Of a stretch of DNA of 64,000 bases, positions 8,624 through 17,099 are shown piece after piece. A model generated the notes under the pieces. It saw only the letters and a program-made list of their open reading frames with translations. It was not told the origin of the DNA and did no database searches. Source of the stretch: Defluviicoccus sp. Its GTDB lineage: Bacteria; Pseudomonadota; Alphaproteobacteria; MPNO01. Every line of letters starts with the position of its first letter. The stretch's first letter is position 1. The translations under genes were made by a program, and so were the position numbers. The stretch spans positions 1 through 64,000 of the forward strand of contig JAJDVM010000231.1 in assembly GCA_022826125.1 (NCBI GenBank), in the 5' to 3' direction.

Positions 8624-9331
8624 GTCGATGGTGTGATCGGCGCCGAGCGCCTCGGCGAGGCGGAGCTTGTAGGCGCTCCGCGAGGTGCCGGTGACGATGA
8701 CGGTTCTCGCGCCGGCCTCGCGCGCGGCCACCACCGCGCCCAGCCCGCGCTGGCCGTGGCCCAGGATCAGCACGGTGTCGCCCATCGTCGTCTCCGGCAC
8801 GTGCACCGCCCAGCGGATCCCCGCCGCGATGGGCTGGTAGAGAAGCGCCAGCGCGAGCGGCATGGTCTCCGGGACCTTGTGCAGCATGGTGCGCTCGTGC
8901 AGGTGGATGTATTCGCTGTAGCCGCCCCACAGCCCGTGGCCCACGTCGCGTGGGGTGTAGCCGTAGCAGGGCGGCGCGCCCGGCGGCATCAGCGCCCGGC
9001 AGTTATGGTAGGCGCCGCCGAGGCAGAGCTCGCACCGCCCGCAGGAGAGATGCGGTTCGAGCGCCACCCGGTCGCCGACCGCGACGCCCCAGGAGCGCGC
9101 CGCCTCCTTCCCGATCTCCGCGATGCGCCCGACCGGCTCGTGCCCCGGGATGACGGGATAGCGCATGATGCCCTTGGCGGCGAAGTTGCCGCGATACTGC
9201 TCGACGTCGGAGCCGCAGAGGCCGCACGCCTCGACCCGGAGCAGCGCTTCCTTGGGACCGACCGGCGGCACCTCGTGCTCGTCCGGCTCGATCCGCCGGT
9301 CCGCGACCTGGACCATGACCCTGGATTTCAT
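8603..9331 (-). pseudogene. Zinc alcohol dehydrogenase, C-terminally truncated
   Basis: The 242-residue product starts as a medium-chain dehydrogenase: GHEPVGRIAEIG, the structural zinc cluster CGRCELCLGGAYHNC, and the Rossmann signature VLILGHGQRGLGAVVAAREAG. The family is normally about 340-350 residues, but this frame ends just after the third Rossmann strand at DHTIDAPFGAN. Roughly 100 C-terminal residues are missing, exactly where the integrase region begins. The start overlaps the higA stop (ATGA at 9328-9331). The catalytic-zinc half is present but the dinucleotide fold is incomplete, so activity is doubtful. Insertion of the neighbouring element is the simplest explanation. Confidence 0.85.
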
Positions 9332-9624
9332 GCCGCGTCCGCCGGCCGCACGCGTCTGGCGATCTCCGCTCCGCGGTCCCGTTCGACCCGCGCGATGTCG
9401 TACTGGCTCTGGAGACCGATCCAGAACGAGGCGCCGTTGCCGAAATAAAGGCCGAGGCGCACCGCCGTGTCGGCGGTGATCGAGCGGCGGCCGTTGAGAA
9501 TGTCCGTCACCCGGCCCGACGGAACGCCGATATCGAGCGCCAGCCGGTTGGCGCTCAAGCTCCTCGCCTCAAGCTCGCGCTTCAGCAATCGTCCGGGATG
9601 CGAAATCGGGAGCATGGCCTTCAT
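9328..9624 (-). CDS. higA: HigA-type antitoxin (XRE family)
   Basis: This 98-residue protein has the HigA layout: HPGRLLKRELEARSLSANRLALDIGV leads into a helix-turn-helix with VPSGRVTDILNGRRSI, then LGLYFGNGASFWIGLQSQYD. It should bind and neutralise the HigB toxin and repress the operon through its HTH. The ATG at 9624 overlaps the higB stop (ATGA), and its own TGA overlaps the ATG of the truncated dehydrogenase, so three frames are chained by 4-bp overlaps. An upstream start at 9717 is less likely because of this coupling. Confidence 0.92.
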   Translation of the reverse strand: MKAMLPISHPGRLLKRELEARSLSANRLALDIGVPSGRVTDILNGRRSITADTAVRLGLYFGNGASFWIGLQSQYDIARVERDRGAEIARRVRPADAA

Positions 9625-9908
9625 CCCCTGTGGTAGTCGACGATCTCGACATCGTAGGCGTGACCCGCCCGGAACTCGAAACAGATCCGCCAGGGTTCGT
9701 TCACCGTCATCGCCCACTGACCCGACCGCGTCCCCTTGAGCTTGTGCAGTCCAACGCTCTTGAGCGGGCTCAGGTTGCGGGGCGTGTTGGCGGCATTGAG
9801 GGCGAGCAACAAGTCGATGGCGGCCTCGAAATCCAAGCCGCGAAACCGGTTCGGCGTCTCGCCTTCCCAGACCTTTCGGCTGGCTGCATTGCGCCAGGAA
9901 CGGATCAC
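9621..9908 (-). CDS. higB: HigB-type toxin (RelE/ParE fold mRNA interferase)
   Basis: The 95-residue protein starts with GTG at 9908. It matches the HigB family in size and pattern: IRSWRNAASRKVWEGE, a central LDFEAAIDLLLALNAA helix, the GLHKLKGTRSGQWAM segment and the strand WRICFEFRAGHAYDVEIVDYH at the end. HigB toxins cleave mRNA on the ribosome. The toxin-first order, with higA overlapping by four bases, is typical of higBA. The 154-bp gap to the divergent M24 gene should hold the autoregulated promoter. Confidence 0.92.
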   Translation of the reverse strand: MIRSWRNAASRKVWEGETPNRFRGLDFEAAIDLLLALNAANTPRNLSPLKSVGLHKLKGTRSGQWAMTVNEPWRICFEFRAGHAYDVEIVDYHRG

Positions 9909-10062
9909 GGCAAAAACGTACTACGCAAGCCGATGGAACACAACATCACATCGTGTGCGAGGCCGGCTATCCGCGACACTGGACTTCACGCGCCGCTTCC
10001 GGGACTGCCGGAACGGAGCCTATCGGCTGGCGGGAACGGCAACAAGAAAGCACAATCGGACG

Positions 10063-11247
10063 ATGGAGACCGTATCGCTGCCCCGGCTCAGCCTCGCCGA
10101 ACGCGACCGCCGCTATGCCGCGGTGCGCGCGGCGATGGCGGAGAACGGGCTCGATTGCATCGTCGCGCCCGAGAACACGGGCGAGTGGGACGCCTGCCAG
10201 CCGGACGTGCGCTACCTGACGACGATCGGCGGCGGCGGCACGGCGGCGGCCGCGGTCTTCCCGGCAGACGGCGAGCCCGCCGCGATCGTCCGCGAGCCCC
10301 GGCGGGTCGAATTCTGGCGGGCGGCGCAGGACTGGGTCTCCGACATCCGCGCGACCCGCGAGGGGCGCTGGGGCGAGGCGATGGCGGCCGCGCTCGCCGA
10401 CCGTTGCCGCGGACGGGCGCGGATCGGCATCGCCGGGCTGGAAGGCGTGCTGCGGTTCCCCGACGGCACGGTGTCGTCCGGCGAGCTGCGCGTGCTCGAG
10501 TCGGCATTTCCCGAAGCCGAATTCGTCGACGCGACCGCGCTGATGCACGACATCCGGCAGATCAAGAGCGCGGAAGAGATCGCGCTGATCGAGCGCGCGC
10601 AGGTCTGCGCCGATGCGATAAGCGAAGCGGTGTTCGAACACGCCCGGCCGGGCGCGACCGAGCATGAGCTCTACGCCGAAATGACGGCGGCCCACATCCG
10701 GAGCGGCGGCGAAATGCCGGCCATGCTGCTGATCGGCATCGGCAAGGCGCCCAACCAGACATTTCTGATGCCGACCTTCCGCGCGCTCGAGCAAGGCGAC
10801 ATTCTGATCTGCGAGTCCGAGATCAAATTTGCCGGCTACATGGCGCAAAATGTCGAGTCGGTGTCGCTCGGCGCGCCCGGTGCCGACTACGAATGTCTAT
10901 TCGATGCCTCGCTCTCCTGCTTCGAAATGCTGATGGGCGCGATCCGGCCCGGCGTCCCCTATGCCGAGCTGATCCGCCTGTGGGGCGCGCACATGGAGGA
11001 GCGCGGGCTGAGGGCGGCGCCGACCATGGGGCACGGGGTCGGGCTCGGCCAGGACGGGCCGACCACGCGGCCGGGCGGCGACGCGCAGGGCCGCGTCGTC
11101 ACGGCCGGGCATTGCCTCATTCTCAAGCCGTGGGCGACGTCGGCGGACGGTGAGCGCGCGATCCGCGCCGGCAACACGGTCGTCGTGGAAAAGGACGGCG
11201 CGCGCCGGCTCGGCCGCCTGCCGATGGCGTTCCGCGCGCTGGGCTGA
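10063..11247 (+). CDS. M24-fold (creatinase/prolidase-like) protein lacking metal ligands
   Basis: This 394-residue protein has the two-domain creatinase/Xaa-Pro-peptidase layout: an N-terminal domain to about 160 and a pita-bread domain from RQIKSAEEIALIERA (165-179) to the end. The first two metal Asp positions of metallopeptidases fall in ESEIKFAGY (251-259), which has no Asp. GHGVG (323-327) keeps the His, but the usual EPG site reads KPW (355-357). It is therefore probably a metal-independent hydrolase like creatinase, or a non-peptidase. The ATG at 10063 begins the conserved region. It sits next to the dioxygenase genes and converges with them by four bases, which hints at a role in small C-N compound metabolism. 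Confidence 0.8.
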   Translation: METVSLPRLSLAERDRRYAAVRAAMAENGLDCIVAPENTGEWDACQPDVRYLTTIGGGGTAAAAVFPADGEPAAIVREPRRVEFWRAAQDWVSDIRATREGRWGEAMAAALADRCRGRARIGIAGLEGVLRFPDGTVSSGELRVLESAFPEAEFVDATALMHDIRQIKSAEEIALIERAQVCADAISEAVFEHARPGATEHELYAEMTAAHIRSGGEMPAMLLIGIGKAPNQTFLMPTFRALEQGDILICESEIKFAGYMAQNVESVSLGAPGADYECLFDASLSCFEMLMGAIRPGVPYAELIRLWGAHMEERGLRAAPTMGHGVGLGQDGPTTRPGGDAQGRVVTAGHCLILKPWATSADGERAIRAGNTVVVEKDGARRLGRLPMAFRALG

Positions 11248-11251
11248 GTCG

Positions 11252-11752
11252 TCAGATGTTGAAAATGTCGATCGGCCCGACGATCCGGTCGTCGAGCACG
11301 TAGACCGTCTTGCGCGCGATCGCGAGCCCGGCGTCGGTCCGCCTGAGCGTGTAGGCATAACGACCGGCGCGGAGGATCGGCGGGTCGGTGCGGCGGAAGC
11401 TGTTGACCAGCCACGTGGCGGAGACCTCGATGTCCGCACCGCCGGTCTCCGCCGCCCGGACGTTGCCGACGACGTGGGCGGTGTGGGGGAGCGGCGCATT
11501 GGCGAAGGAGTCCCGCCCTTCGATCCGGAAGATGCGCGCTTCCAGACCCGCCCGGTCGAGATAGATCAGGCTGACGTCGTTGTCGGGGTCCTCACTGAAC
11601 CCCTCCTCGCCCGCGATCGCCGGCGCCCAGAACACGGCGTCCCCGGTGTAGAGCGCCAGCCAGGCCTCCCATTCCCGATTGTCGAGGTGCCAGGCCTCGC
11701 GGTAGAGGAGATCGGCGGCCTCGGCCGTCAGCGCCGCGTCGAATCCGGTCAC
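11252..11752 (-). CDS. Ring-hydroxylating dioxygenase, small (beta) subunit
   Basis: The 166-residue product matches the beta subunit of Rieske dioxygenases: AADLLYREAWHLDNREWEAWLALYTGD near the start, an NTF2-like cone fold, and a C-terminus TVYVLDDRIVGPIDIFNI. The beta subunit is structural in the alpha3beta3 enzyme. I chose GTG at 11752 because it overlaps the alpha-subunit stop as GTGA and gives the usual length; longer upstream starts would run inside the alpha gene. The pair has no reductase or ferredoxin next to it, so electrons must come from proteins encoded elsewhere. Confidence 0.88.
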   Translation of the reverse strand: MTGFDAALTAEAADLLYREAWHLDNREWEAWLALYTGDAVFWAPAIAGEEGFSEDPDNDVSLIYLDRAGLEARIFRIEGRDSFANAPLPHTAHVVGNVRAAETGGADIEVSATWLVNSFRRTDPPILRAGRYAYTLRRTDAGLAIARKTVYVLDDRIVGPIDIFNI

Positions 11753-13077
11753 GGACCGTCCATCCGGCGCCGCCATTCGCGCCAGAAGGCGTAGAACGGC
11801 GTCTCGCTCTCGCGCCCGGGGTTGCTGTAGAGCGGCCGGGCGCCGAGCTCGCGCGCGGCCTCGTCGGCGCCCTCGACCATCGTCGCGTAACCCAGCGCGA
11901 GGTCGTTCCACGCCTCGCCGCCGGCCGCGAGCGAACCGTCATGGGCGACCTCCATCGCGCGCACGTCGTCCGGCACGGCGAGGCTGGAGGGGAGGAAGAA
12001 ATCCTCGTATTTGCGGATCCGCGCGCGCCGCGCGGCCGCGCTCTCGCCCCTGGGCGCGAGGCACCAGGTATCGATCTCGGTGAGGTCGACGGCGATCGGC
12101 CGCCACAGCCGGACGCAGGTTGAGGCGACGTCGTTGAGGAAGAAATTGGGGAAGATCGTCACCGTGCGGCCGCGGTCGATCATCCAGCGCGCCTTGCCCT
12201 CGCCGAAGCGGGTGGTAATCGCGTCCCGCGCCTCGTTCAGCGGGGCGGATTCGGGCGATCCCCGGTCCGACCAGTTGATCATGTGCCCGTTGCCCATGTC
12301 GTAGCCGCCCGAGGAGATGCTCTCGAGATCGAGGATGCGGCTCGCCTCGGTCCTCGCGCGGGCATCGTCCGCCCCGCCCGCGAGCGCCTCGCGCTGGCGG
12401 ACCGTGTGGGCAAAGTTCCGGTGCACCGTGGCGACGTGATAGCCGTCGGTCGAGTTCTCGGTCTGGAGCTTCCAGTTGGCCCGCATGACGTAGGTGCTCT
12501 CGCCCTTCAGCACCTCCATGCCGTCTTCCGACTGGTCGGCCATCAGATCGATGAACGGCCGGGCGCCGCCGAGGAAGGTCTCGAGGTCCTCTACATCCGG
12601 GTCCAAAGAGGCAAAGACGAAGCCGCGATAGGCCGCGACCCGGGGGACGGGCTTGAGATCGGTCCCGAGCCTCTCCAGCGCCTCCCGGCTGTAGCCCGTA
12701 TCGCGGCCCCGCACCCGGATGCACCTGCCGTCGGCGTTGAAGGCCCAGCCGTGATAGCGGCAGGTGATGGTGGGCTGAACGCCCGACCGGCCGCGCGTCA
12801 GCATCGAGCCCCGATGCGGACACGAATCGTGGAAGCAGCGGATCTCGCCGTCGAGCCCGCGGATCGCGAACACCGGGTAGCGCCCGATGCAGCCGCGGAC
12901 GTATTGGCCGCGCTCGCGGAGCTGGCTGTCGTGGCAGATATAGATCCAGCAGCGCTGGAAGATGCGCTCCATCTCGCGCTCGAACAGGTCCGGCTCGACG
13001 AACGCGCCGCGCCTGACCCGGAATATGCCGTCCCCGGGGCGGTCGTCGACGAAGGCGCGTGCGGAAATCCCGGTCAT
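11749..13077 (-). CDS. Ring-hydroxylating dioxygenase, large (alpha) subunit
   Basis: This is a 442-residue Rieske oxygenase alpha subunit of the benzoate/toluate dioxygenase type. The [2Fe-2S] ligands are C86-P-H88 and C106-RY-H109 in CPHRGSML and TCRYHGW. The mononuclear iron site is D211-GYHVATVH with H214 and H219. It should add O2 across an aromatic ring, giving a cis-diol, often with loss of a carboxyl group. ATG 13077 is used; a TTG 13 codons earlier (13116) is possible, and neither has a clear Shine-Dalgarno. The substrate cannot be read from sequence. The two UbiD decarboxylases transcribed in the opposite direction suggest an aromatic-acid pathway. Confidence 0.9.
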   Translation of the reverse strand: MTGISARAFVDDRPGDGIFRVRRGAFVEPDLFEREMERIFQRCWIYICHDSQLRERGQYVRGCIGRYPVFAIRGLDGEIRCFHDSCPHRGSMLTRGRSGVQPTITCRYHGWAFNADGRCIRVRGRDTGYSREALERLGTDLKPVPRVAAYRGFVFASLDPDVEDLETFLGGARPFIDLMADQSEDGMEVLKGESTYVMRANWKLQTENSTDGYHVATVHRNFAHTVRQREALAGGADDARARTEASRILDLESISSGGYDMGNGHMINWSDRGSPESAPLNEARDAITTRFGEGKARWMIDRGRTVTIFPNFFLNDVASTCVRLWRPIAVDLTEIDTWCLAPRGESAAARRARIRKYEDFFLPSSLAVPDDVRAMEVAHDGSLAAGGEAWNDLALGYATMVEGADEAARELGARPLYSNPGRESETPFYAFWREWRRRMDGP

Positions 13078-13136
13078 CGCGGGCGCGATGGTCCGGCCCG
13101 CCGCTTTCGCTGTCAACCGGACGGAGTGGCGGGCGT

Positions 13137-13243
13137 CCTTCGATACGCGGCTTCGCCGCTACTCAGGATGAGGGGAGGCGGGAGCGGCCAACGACAAAAC
13201 CCTCACCCCATCCCGAGCAGGCGCGAAGCACCGTATCGAGGGG
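13137..13243. repeat. Interspersed palindromic repeat, copy A
   Basis: Two inverted arms, 13137-13173 and 13201-13243, each run from a CGATACG end to a GATGAGG-type inner end, with about 27 bp between. The left arm carries GCGGCTTCGCCGC with TACTCAGG; the right arm is a diverged version. It lies in the divergent gap between the dioxygenase and the first UbiD gene. Related copies are at 16450, 19070 and 30960. RNA from it would fold into a long hairpin. Confidence 0.85.
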
Positions 13244-13324
13244 CGGGGCGCTGCCGCCGCCAACTGGACGGGGCGGGCGGCGTGACTAAGATGCGCCGCG
13301 GTTTCTCACGAGAAGGACAGGCGC

Positions 13325-14857
13325 GTGACTCAAAGCGGCGGGGCCGCCGGCGCCCGAAAGCCGGTCGCGTTCGGCGACATGCGCGGCTGGATCGAGGCGC
13401 TGCGCGGGGTGGGAGAGCTGCGCGAGATCGACGCCGAGGTCGACTGGGACGTCGAGCTCGGCACGATCTACCGCATGGCGCAGGGGAAGGGCGACCGTCC
13501 GGCATTCCTGTTCAAGAACATCAAGGATTACAACGGCGCGGACGCGCGTTGCCGCGAGATATTCGTCGGCGGGCAGGGCGCCTATTCGCGCCTCGCCATG
13601 ATGTTCGGCCTGCCGCGGGACACGCCGGTCCGGGATCTGGTGTGGATCTGCCGCACCATCTTCAACGAACGCATCCCGCCAGTGACGGTCGACACCGGCC
13701 CGGTGAAGGAGAACGTCATCGCCGGCGACGACATCGATCTGCTCTCCTTCCCGGTGCCCAAGTGGAACCGGCTCGACGGCGGGCGCTACGTGCTGACCTA
13801 TGCCGGCTGCGTGACCAAGGACCCGGACACCGGACTGCACAATGTCGGCATCTATCGCGGCATGGTGGGCGGCAGGGACACGATCCCGGTGCTGATGTGG
13901 CGGGCCCAGCACTGGGGCGGGCATTTCACCAAGTACGAGGCCAGGGGCGAGAAGATGCCGGTCGCCTTCGTGCTGGGCTGGGAGCCCTCGCTGGGCTTCA
14001 CCGCCGGCGCGCCGGTGCCGCGCGACATCTCGGAATACGACGTGATGGGCGCGATCAGGGGCGCGCCCGTGGAGCTCGTCCCCTGCGAGACGGTGCCGCT
14101 GATGGTGCCGGCCAGCGCCGAGATCGTCATCGAGGGCTGGATCGATCCCGACCCCGCGACCTTCACGGAAGAGGGGCCGTACGCCGAGTTCACCGGCTAC
14201 TACGCGACCGAGAGGACGCCCAAGCACACCGCCAAGGTGACCTGCATCACCCACCGCGACGATCCGATCTTCCGCGGCACGGTCGAGGGGGCCCTCTCCT
14301 ACAGCTACGCCGAGAACGCGATCATGAGCTCGGTCCAGCGCTCCGCGACGGCGTGGAACGCGTTGGAACGGGCGGGCGTGCCGGGCGTCACCGACGTGTT
14401 CGGAATGCCGATCCATGCCGGCGTCAACATGGCGGTCCAGATCCGCCAGACCTATCGCGGCCAGGCCAAGCAGGTGGCGGCGGCGCTCTGGGGCGATTCC
14501 TCGTCGCACGTGCGCTACAAGCACGTCATCGTCGTGGACGACGACATCGACATCCACGACTACGCGGCGATCGACTGGGCGCTCGCCTGGCGGGTCAACG
14601 CGGGCGAGGGCGACATCGTGATCTTTCCCGCGACCTGGGGCGCCGGGCTCGACCCGTCGGTGCGCCGCCGCGACGCCGACGTGCACCTGTTCGGCACCGG
14701 CAAGTGGCACCGGGTGCTGATCGACGCGACGATCAATCTCGACTACCCGCCCGAGCGCGACGGAAGCCGCTACCCGCCGACGGTCGAGCCGATGGAAGAG
14801 GACAAGCAGGCCGCGCTCGCGCGCTGGTCGGCGCTCGGCCTCGACGATCTCAGATAA
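13325..14857 (+). CDS. UbiD-family prenyl-FMN decarboxylase 1
   Basis: The 510-residue protein belongs to the UbiD family of reversible (de)carboxylases that use prenylated FMN. The catalytic Glu pair is in EGPYAE and the Arg in GIYRG; SEYDVMGAIRG and RQTYRGQAKQ are further family blocks. It starts at GTG 13325 behind AAGGA. The gene is followed 32 bp later by a second UbiD gene with the same blocks, so they form an operon and probably a tandem duplication. UbiX, which makes prenyl-FMN, is not in this window. Substrates are likely unsaturated or aromatic carboxylic acids, but cannot be named. Confidence 0.92.
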   Translation: MTQSGGAAGARKPVAFGDMRGWIEALRGVGELREIDAEVDWDVELGTIYRMAQGKGDRPAFLFKNIKDYNGADARCREIFVGGQGAYSRLAMMFGLPRDTPVRDLVWICRTIFNERIPPVTVDTGPVKENVIAGDDIDLLSFPVPKWNRLDGGRYVLTYAGCVTKDPDTGLHNVGIYRGMVGGRDTIPVLMWRAQHWGGHFTKYEARGEKMPVAFVLGWEPSLGFTAGAPVPRDISEYDVMGAIRGAPVELVPCETVPLMVPASAEIVIEGWIDPDPATFTEEGPYAEFTGYYATERTPKHTAKVTCITHRDDPIFRGTVEGALSYSYAENAIMSSVQRSATAWNALERAGVPGVTDVFGMPIHAGVNMAVQIRQTYRGQAKQVAAALWGDSSSHVRYKHVIVVDDDIDIHDYAAIDWALAWRVNAGEGDIVIFPATWGAGLDPSVRRRDADVHLFGTGKWHRVLIDATINLDYPPERDGSRYPPTVEPMEEDKQAALARWSALGLDDLR

Positions 14858-14889
14858 CCTAGTTTCGGATCTAAAGGGAGTAATTTGCG

Positions 14890-16431
14890 ATGGACCAGCC
14901 CGAAGGTCTTTCCAACCGCCTGCAGCCGCGCCAGTTCGGCGACCTGCGGGGCTGGATCGAGGCGCTCGACATCGCGGGCGAGCTTCAGCGCGTCGGCGCG
15001 AAGGTGGACTGGGACTGCGAGCTCGGCACCGTCGCGCGCAAGACCTTCGGGACCGGGCACGGACCGGCACTCCTGTTCGACAATATCGAGGGCTACGGTC
15101 CGGACGACGACGTATGGTCGCGCGCGGTCTTCACCGGCGGGCTCTCCAACTATTCCAGGGTCGGGATGATGCTCGGCCTGCCGCAGGACGCGCCGGTCCG
15201 CGACCTCGTGCTGGCCACCCGGCACTATCTCCAGCAGCGCGTGCCGCCGACCGAGGTCAAGACCGGCAAGGTCAAGGAGAACGTCGTCACCGGGGACGAC
15301 ATCGACATCTACAAGGTGCCGGTGCCGCGCTGGCACCGCGAGGACGGCGGGCGCTACATCAACACCTATTCGGCGACGGTGACCATGGACCCCGACACCG
15401 GGGTCCACAATATCGGCATCTATCGCGGCATGCTGGGCCAGAAGGACACGCTGCCGGTGCTCTTGTGGCGGGCGCAGAACTGGGGCGTCCATTTCCAGAA
15501 ATGGGAGGACCGGGGGATGAAGATGCCGGTCGCCCATGTCTACGGTTGGGAGCCGGCTATGCCCTACTGCGCCTCGGCGCCGGTGCCGACGGGGGTCTCG
15601 GAATACGACGTGATGGGCGCGATCCGGGGCGAGCCGGTGCCGCTGGTCAAGTGCGAGACCTCGGACCTGATGGTGCCGGCGGACGCCGAGATGGTGATCG
15701 AGGGCTATATCGACCCCGACCCGGCGACCTTCGAGCAGGAGGGGCCGTTCGGCGAGTACACCGGCTATTTCGGCGGCGACCAGGGGCCCAAGCACGTCAC
15801 CAAGGTGACCTGCGTCACCTACCGCGACGGCTCGATCCATCGCGGCACGCTGGAGGGCACACTGCCCAAGATGCTGAACGAGAACTCGATCACCTCTTCG
15901 ATCCAGCGCGCCGGCGTCGCCTGGAACGTGCTCGAGCGCGCGGGCGTGCCCGGAATCACCGACGTGCACTGCTCGCCGGCCAATAACGGCACCACGCTGA
16001 TGATCCAGATGCGCCAGACCTATCGCGGCCAGGCCAAGCAGGCGGCGGCGGCGATCTGGGGCTCGAATGCCTCCCATCTCCGCTACAAGAACATCTGGGT
16101 GGTCGACGAGGACATCGACATCCACGACTACGGCGCGCTCGACTGGGCGTTCGCCTACCGGGTCAACGCGGCCGAGGACGACATCGTGATGTTCCCGGGC
16201 TCGTGGGGCTCGCTGCTCGACCCCTCGACCCGCCTCAAGGACCGCGACCCGATGCTCTACGGCACCGGCAAATGGTGCCGCGTGCTGATCGACGCCACGG
16301 TCAACCTCGACTTCGAGCCGGAGGAAGCCTATGGCGGCGAGCGCTACCCGCCGATGGTCACCCCCCACGACGTGGACATGGACCTCGTCAACAGCCGCTG
16401 GGAAGAGTACGGCTTCGATCCGGAGGGGTGA
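14890..16431 (+). CDS. UbiD-family prenyl-FMN decarboxylase 2
   Basis: The 513-residue paralogue of the preceding gene has ATG 14890 behind AAAGGGAG. Catalytic residues are kept: EGPFGE (two Glu) and GIYRG (Arg). It shares long stretches with UbiD 1, such as SEYDVMGAIRG, RQTYRGQAKQ and DIDIHDY, along its whole length. Two full-length copies in one operon could act on different substrates or form a mixed oligomer; the sequence does not decide. Copy B of the palindromic repeat lies directly after the stop and may end the transcript. Confidence 0.92.
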   Translation: MDQPEGLSNRLQPRQFGDLRGWIEALDIAGELQRVGAKVDWDCELGTVARKTFGTGHGPALLFDNIEGYGPDDDVWSRAVFTGGLSNYSRVGMMLGLPQDAPVRDLVLATRHYLQQRVPPTEVKTGKVKENVVTGDDIDIYKVPVPRWHREDGGRYINTYSATVTMDPDTGVHNIGIYRGMLGQKDTLPVLLWRAQNWGVHFQKWEDRGMKMPVAHVYGWEPAMPYCASAPVPTGVSEYDVMGAIRGEPVPLVKCETSDLMVPADAEMVIEGYIDPDPATFEQEGPFGEYTGYFGGDQGPKHVTKVTCVTYRDGSIHRGTLEGTLPKMLNENSITSSIQRAGVAWNVLERAGVPGITDVHCSPANNGTTLMIQMRQTYRGQAKQAAAAIWGSNASHLRYKNIWVVDEDIDIHDYGALDWAFAYRVNAAEDDIVMFPGSWGSLLDPSTRLKDRDPMLYGTGKWCRVLIDATVNLDFEPEEAYGGERYPPMVTPHDVDMDLVNSRWEEYGFDPEG

Positions 16432-16449
16432 GGTCCGGGGTGGGGGCGT

Positions 16450-16543
16450 CCCTCGATACGGCGCTGGCGCGCCTACTCGGGATGAGGATTTAATTCAAGA
16501 ACCTCCTCACCCTGAATAGGCGCGTCAGCGCCGTATCGAAGGG
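16450..16543. repeat. Interspersed palindromic repeat, copy B
   Basis: Both arms (16450-16487 and 16505-16543) are of the type with a CGATACGGCGCTGGCGCG core and TACTCGGGATGAGG at the inner end, separated by an AT-rich 17 bp. It fills the gap between two convergent genes (UbiD 2 and tadA), where it could act as a bidirectional terminator. Confidence 0.88.
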
Positions 16544-16547
16544 CGCC

Positions 16548-17006
16548 CTACCGCCGCTCGCGGAAGAAATCCCGCAACAGCGCCGCCGACCGGCTTTCGC
16601 CGATGCCGCCATAGATTTCGGGGCAGTGGTGGCAGGACGGGCGGTCGAAGATCCGTGCGCCGTTCTCGACCCCGCCGCCCTTCGGGTCGGGGGCGCCGAA
16701 ATAGAGCCGGCGGATGCGCGCGAACGAGATTGCCTGAGCGCACATCGGGCAGGGCTCCAGTGTGACGTAGAGATCGCAGCCGGTGAGCCGCGACCGGCCG
16801 AGCCGCCGGGCGGCGCTTCGGATCGCCAGCATCTCCGCGTGGGCGGTGGGATCGGCGTCCCGCTCGGTGCGGTTCATGGCCTCGGCCAGCACCTCGCCGG
16901 ATTCCGCCTCGACGATCACCGCGCCCACCGGCACCTCACCCGCCTCGCGGGCCTCCTCGGCCAGCGCCAGCGCGCGGTCCATCCAGCTTTGCCCGGACCC
17001 GGTCAT
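16548..17006 (-). CDS. tadA: tRNA adenosine(34) deaminase
   Basis: The 152-residue protein has the cytidine/deoxycytidylate deaminase zinc site: HAE at 56-58 and PCPMC with C86 and C89, plus the TadA-typical AMNRTERDADPTAHAEM segment. It converts the wobble adenosine of tRNA-Arg(ACG) to inosine, an essential step in most bacteria. ATG 17006 gives the normal length. It is divergent from the C26 amidotransferase gene 93 bp away, and repeat copy B lies just past its stop. Confidence 0.93.
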   Translation of the reverse strand: MTGSGQSWMDRALALAEEAREAGEVPVGAVIVEAESGEVLAEAMNRTERDADPTAHAEMLAIRSAARRLGRSRLTGCDLYVTLEPCPMCAQAISFARIRRLYFGAPDPKGGGVENGARIFDRPSCHHCPEIYGGIGESRSAALLRDFFRERR

Positions 17007-17099
17007 CGCCGAACCATCCGGCGCGGCCGGCGAAGGGTCAAGCCGGCGATTCGAAGGAGACGGCGGCGCGAGAACCCGGATCGGTCTAGAGTGCGCATC

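Noticed and set aside
12283-14862. Long plus-strand frame spanning the dioxygenase alpha and UbiD 1 genes
   Set aside because: It overlaps both real genes in other frames and has low-complexity Arg/Gly/Ala composition.
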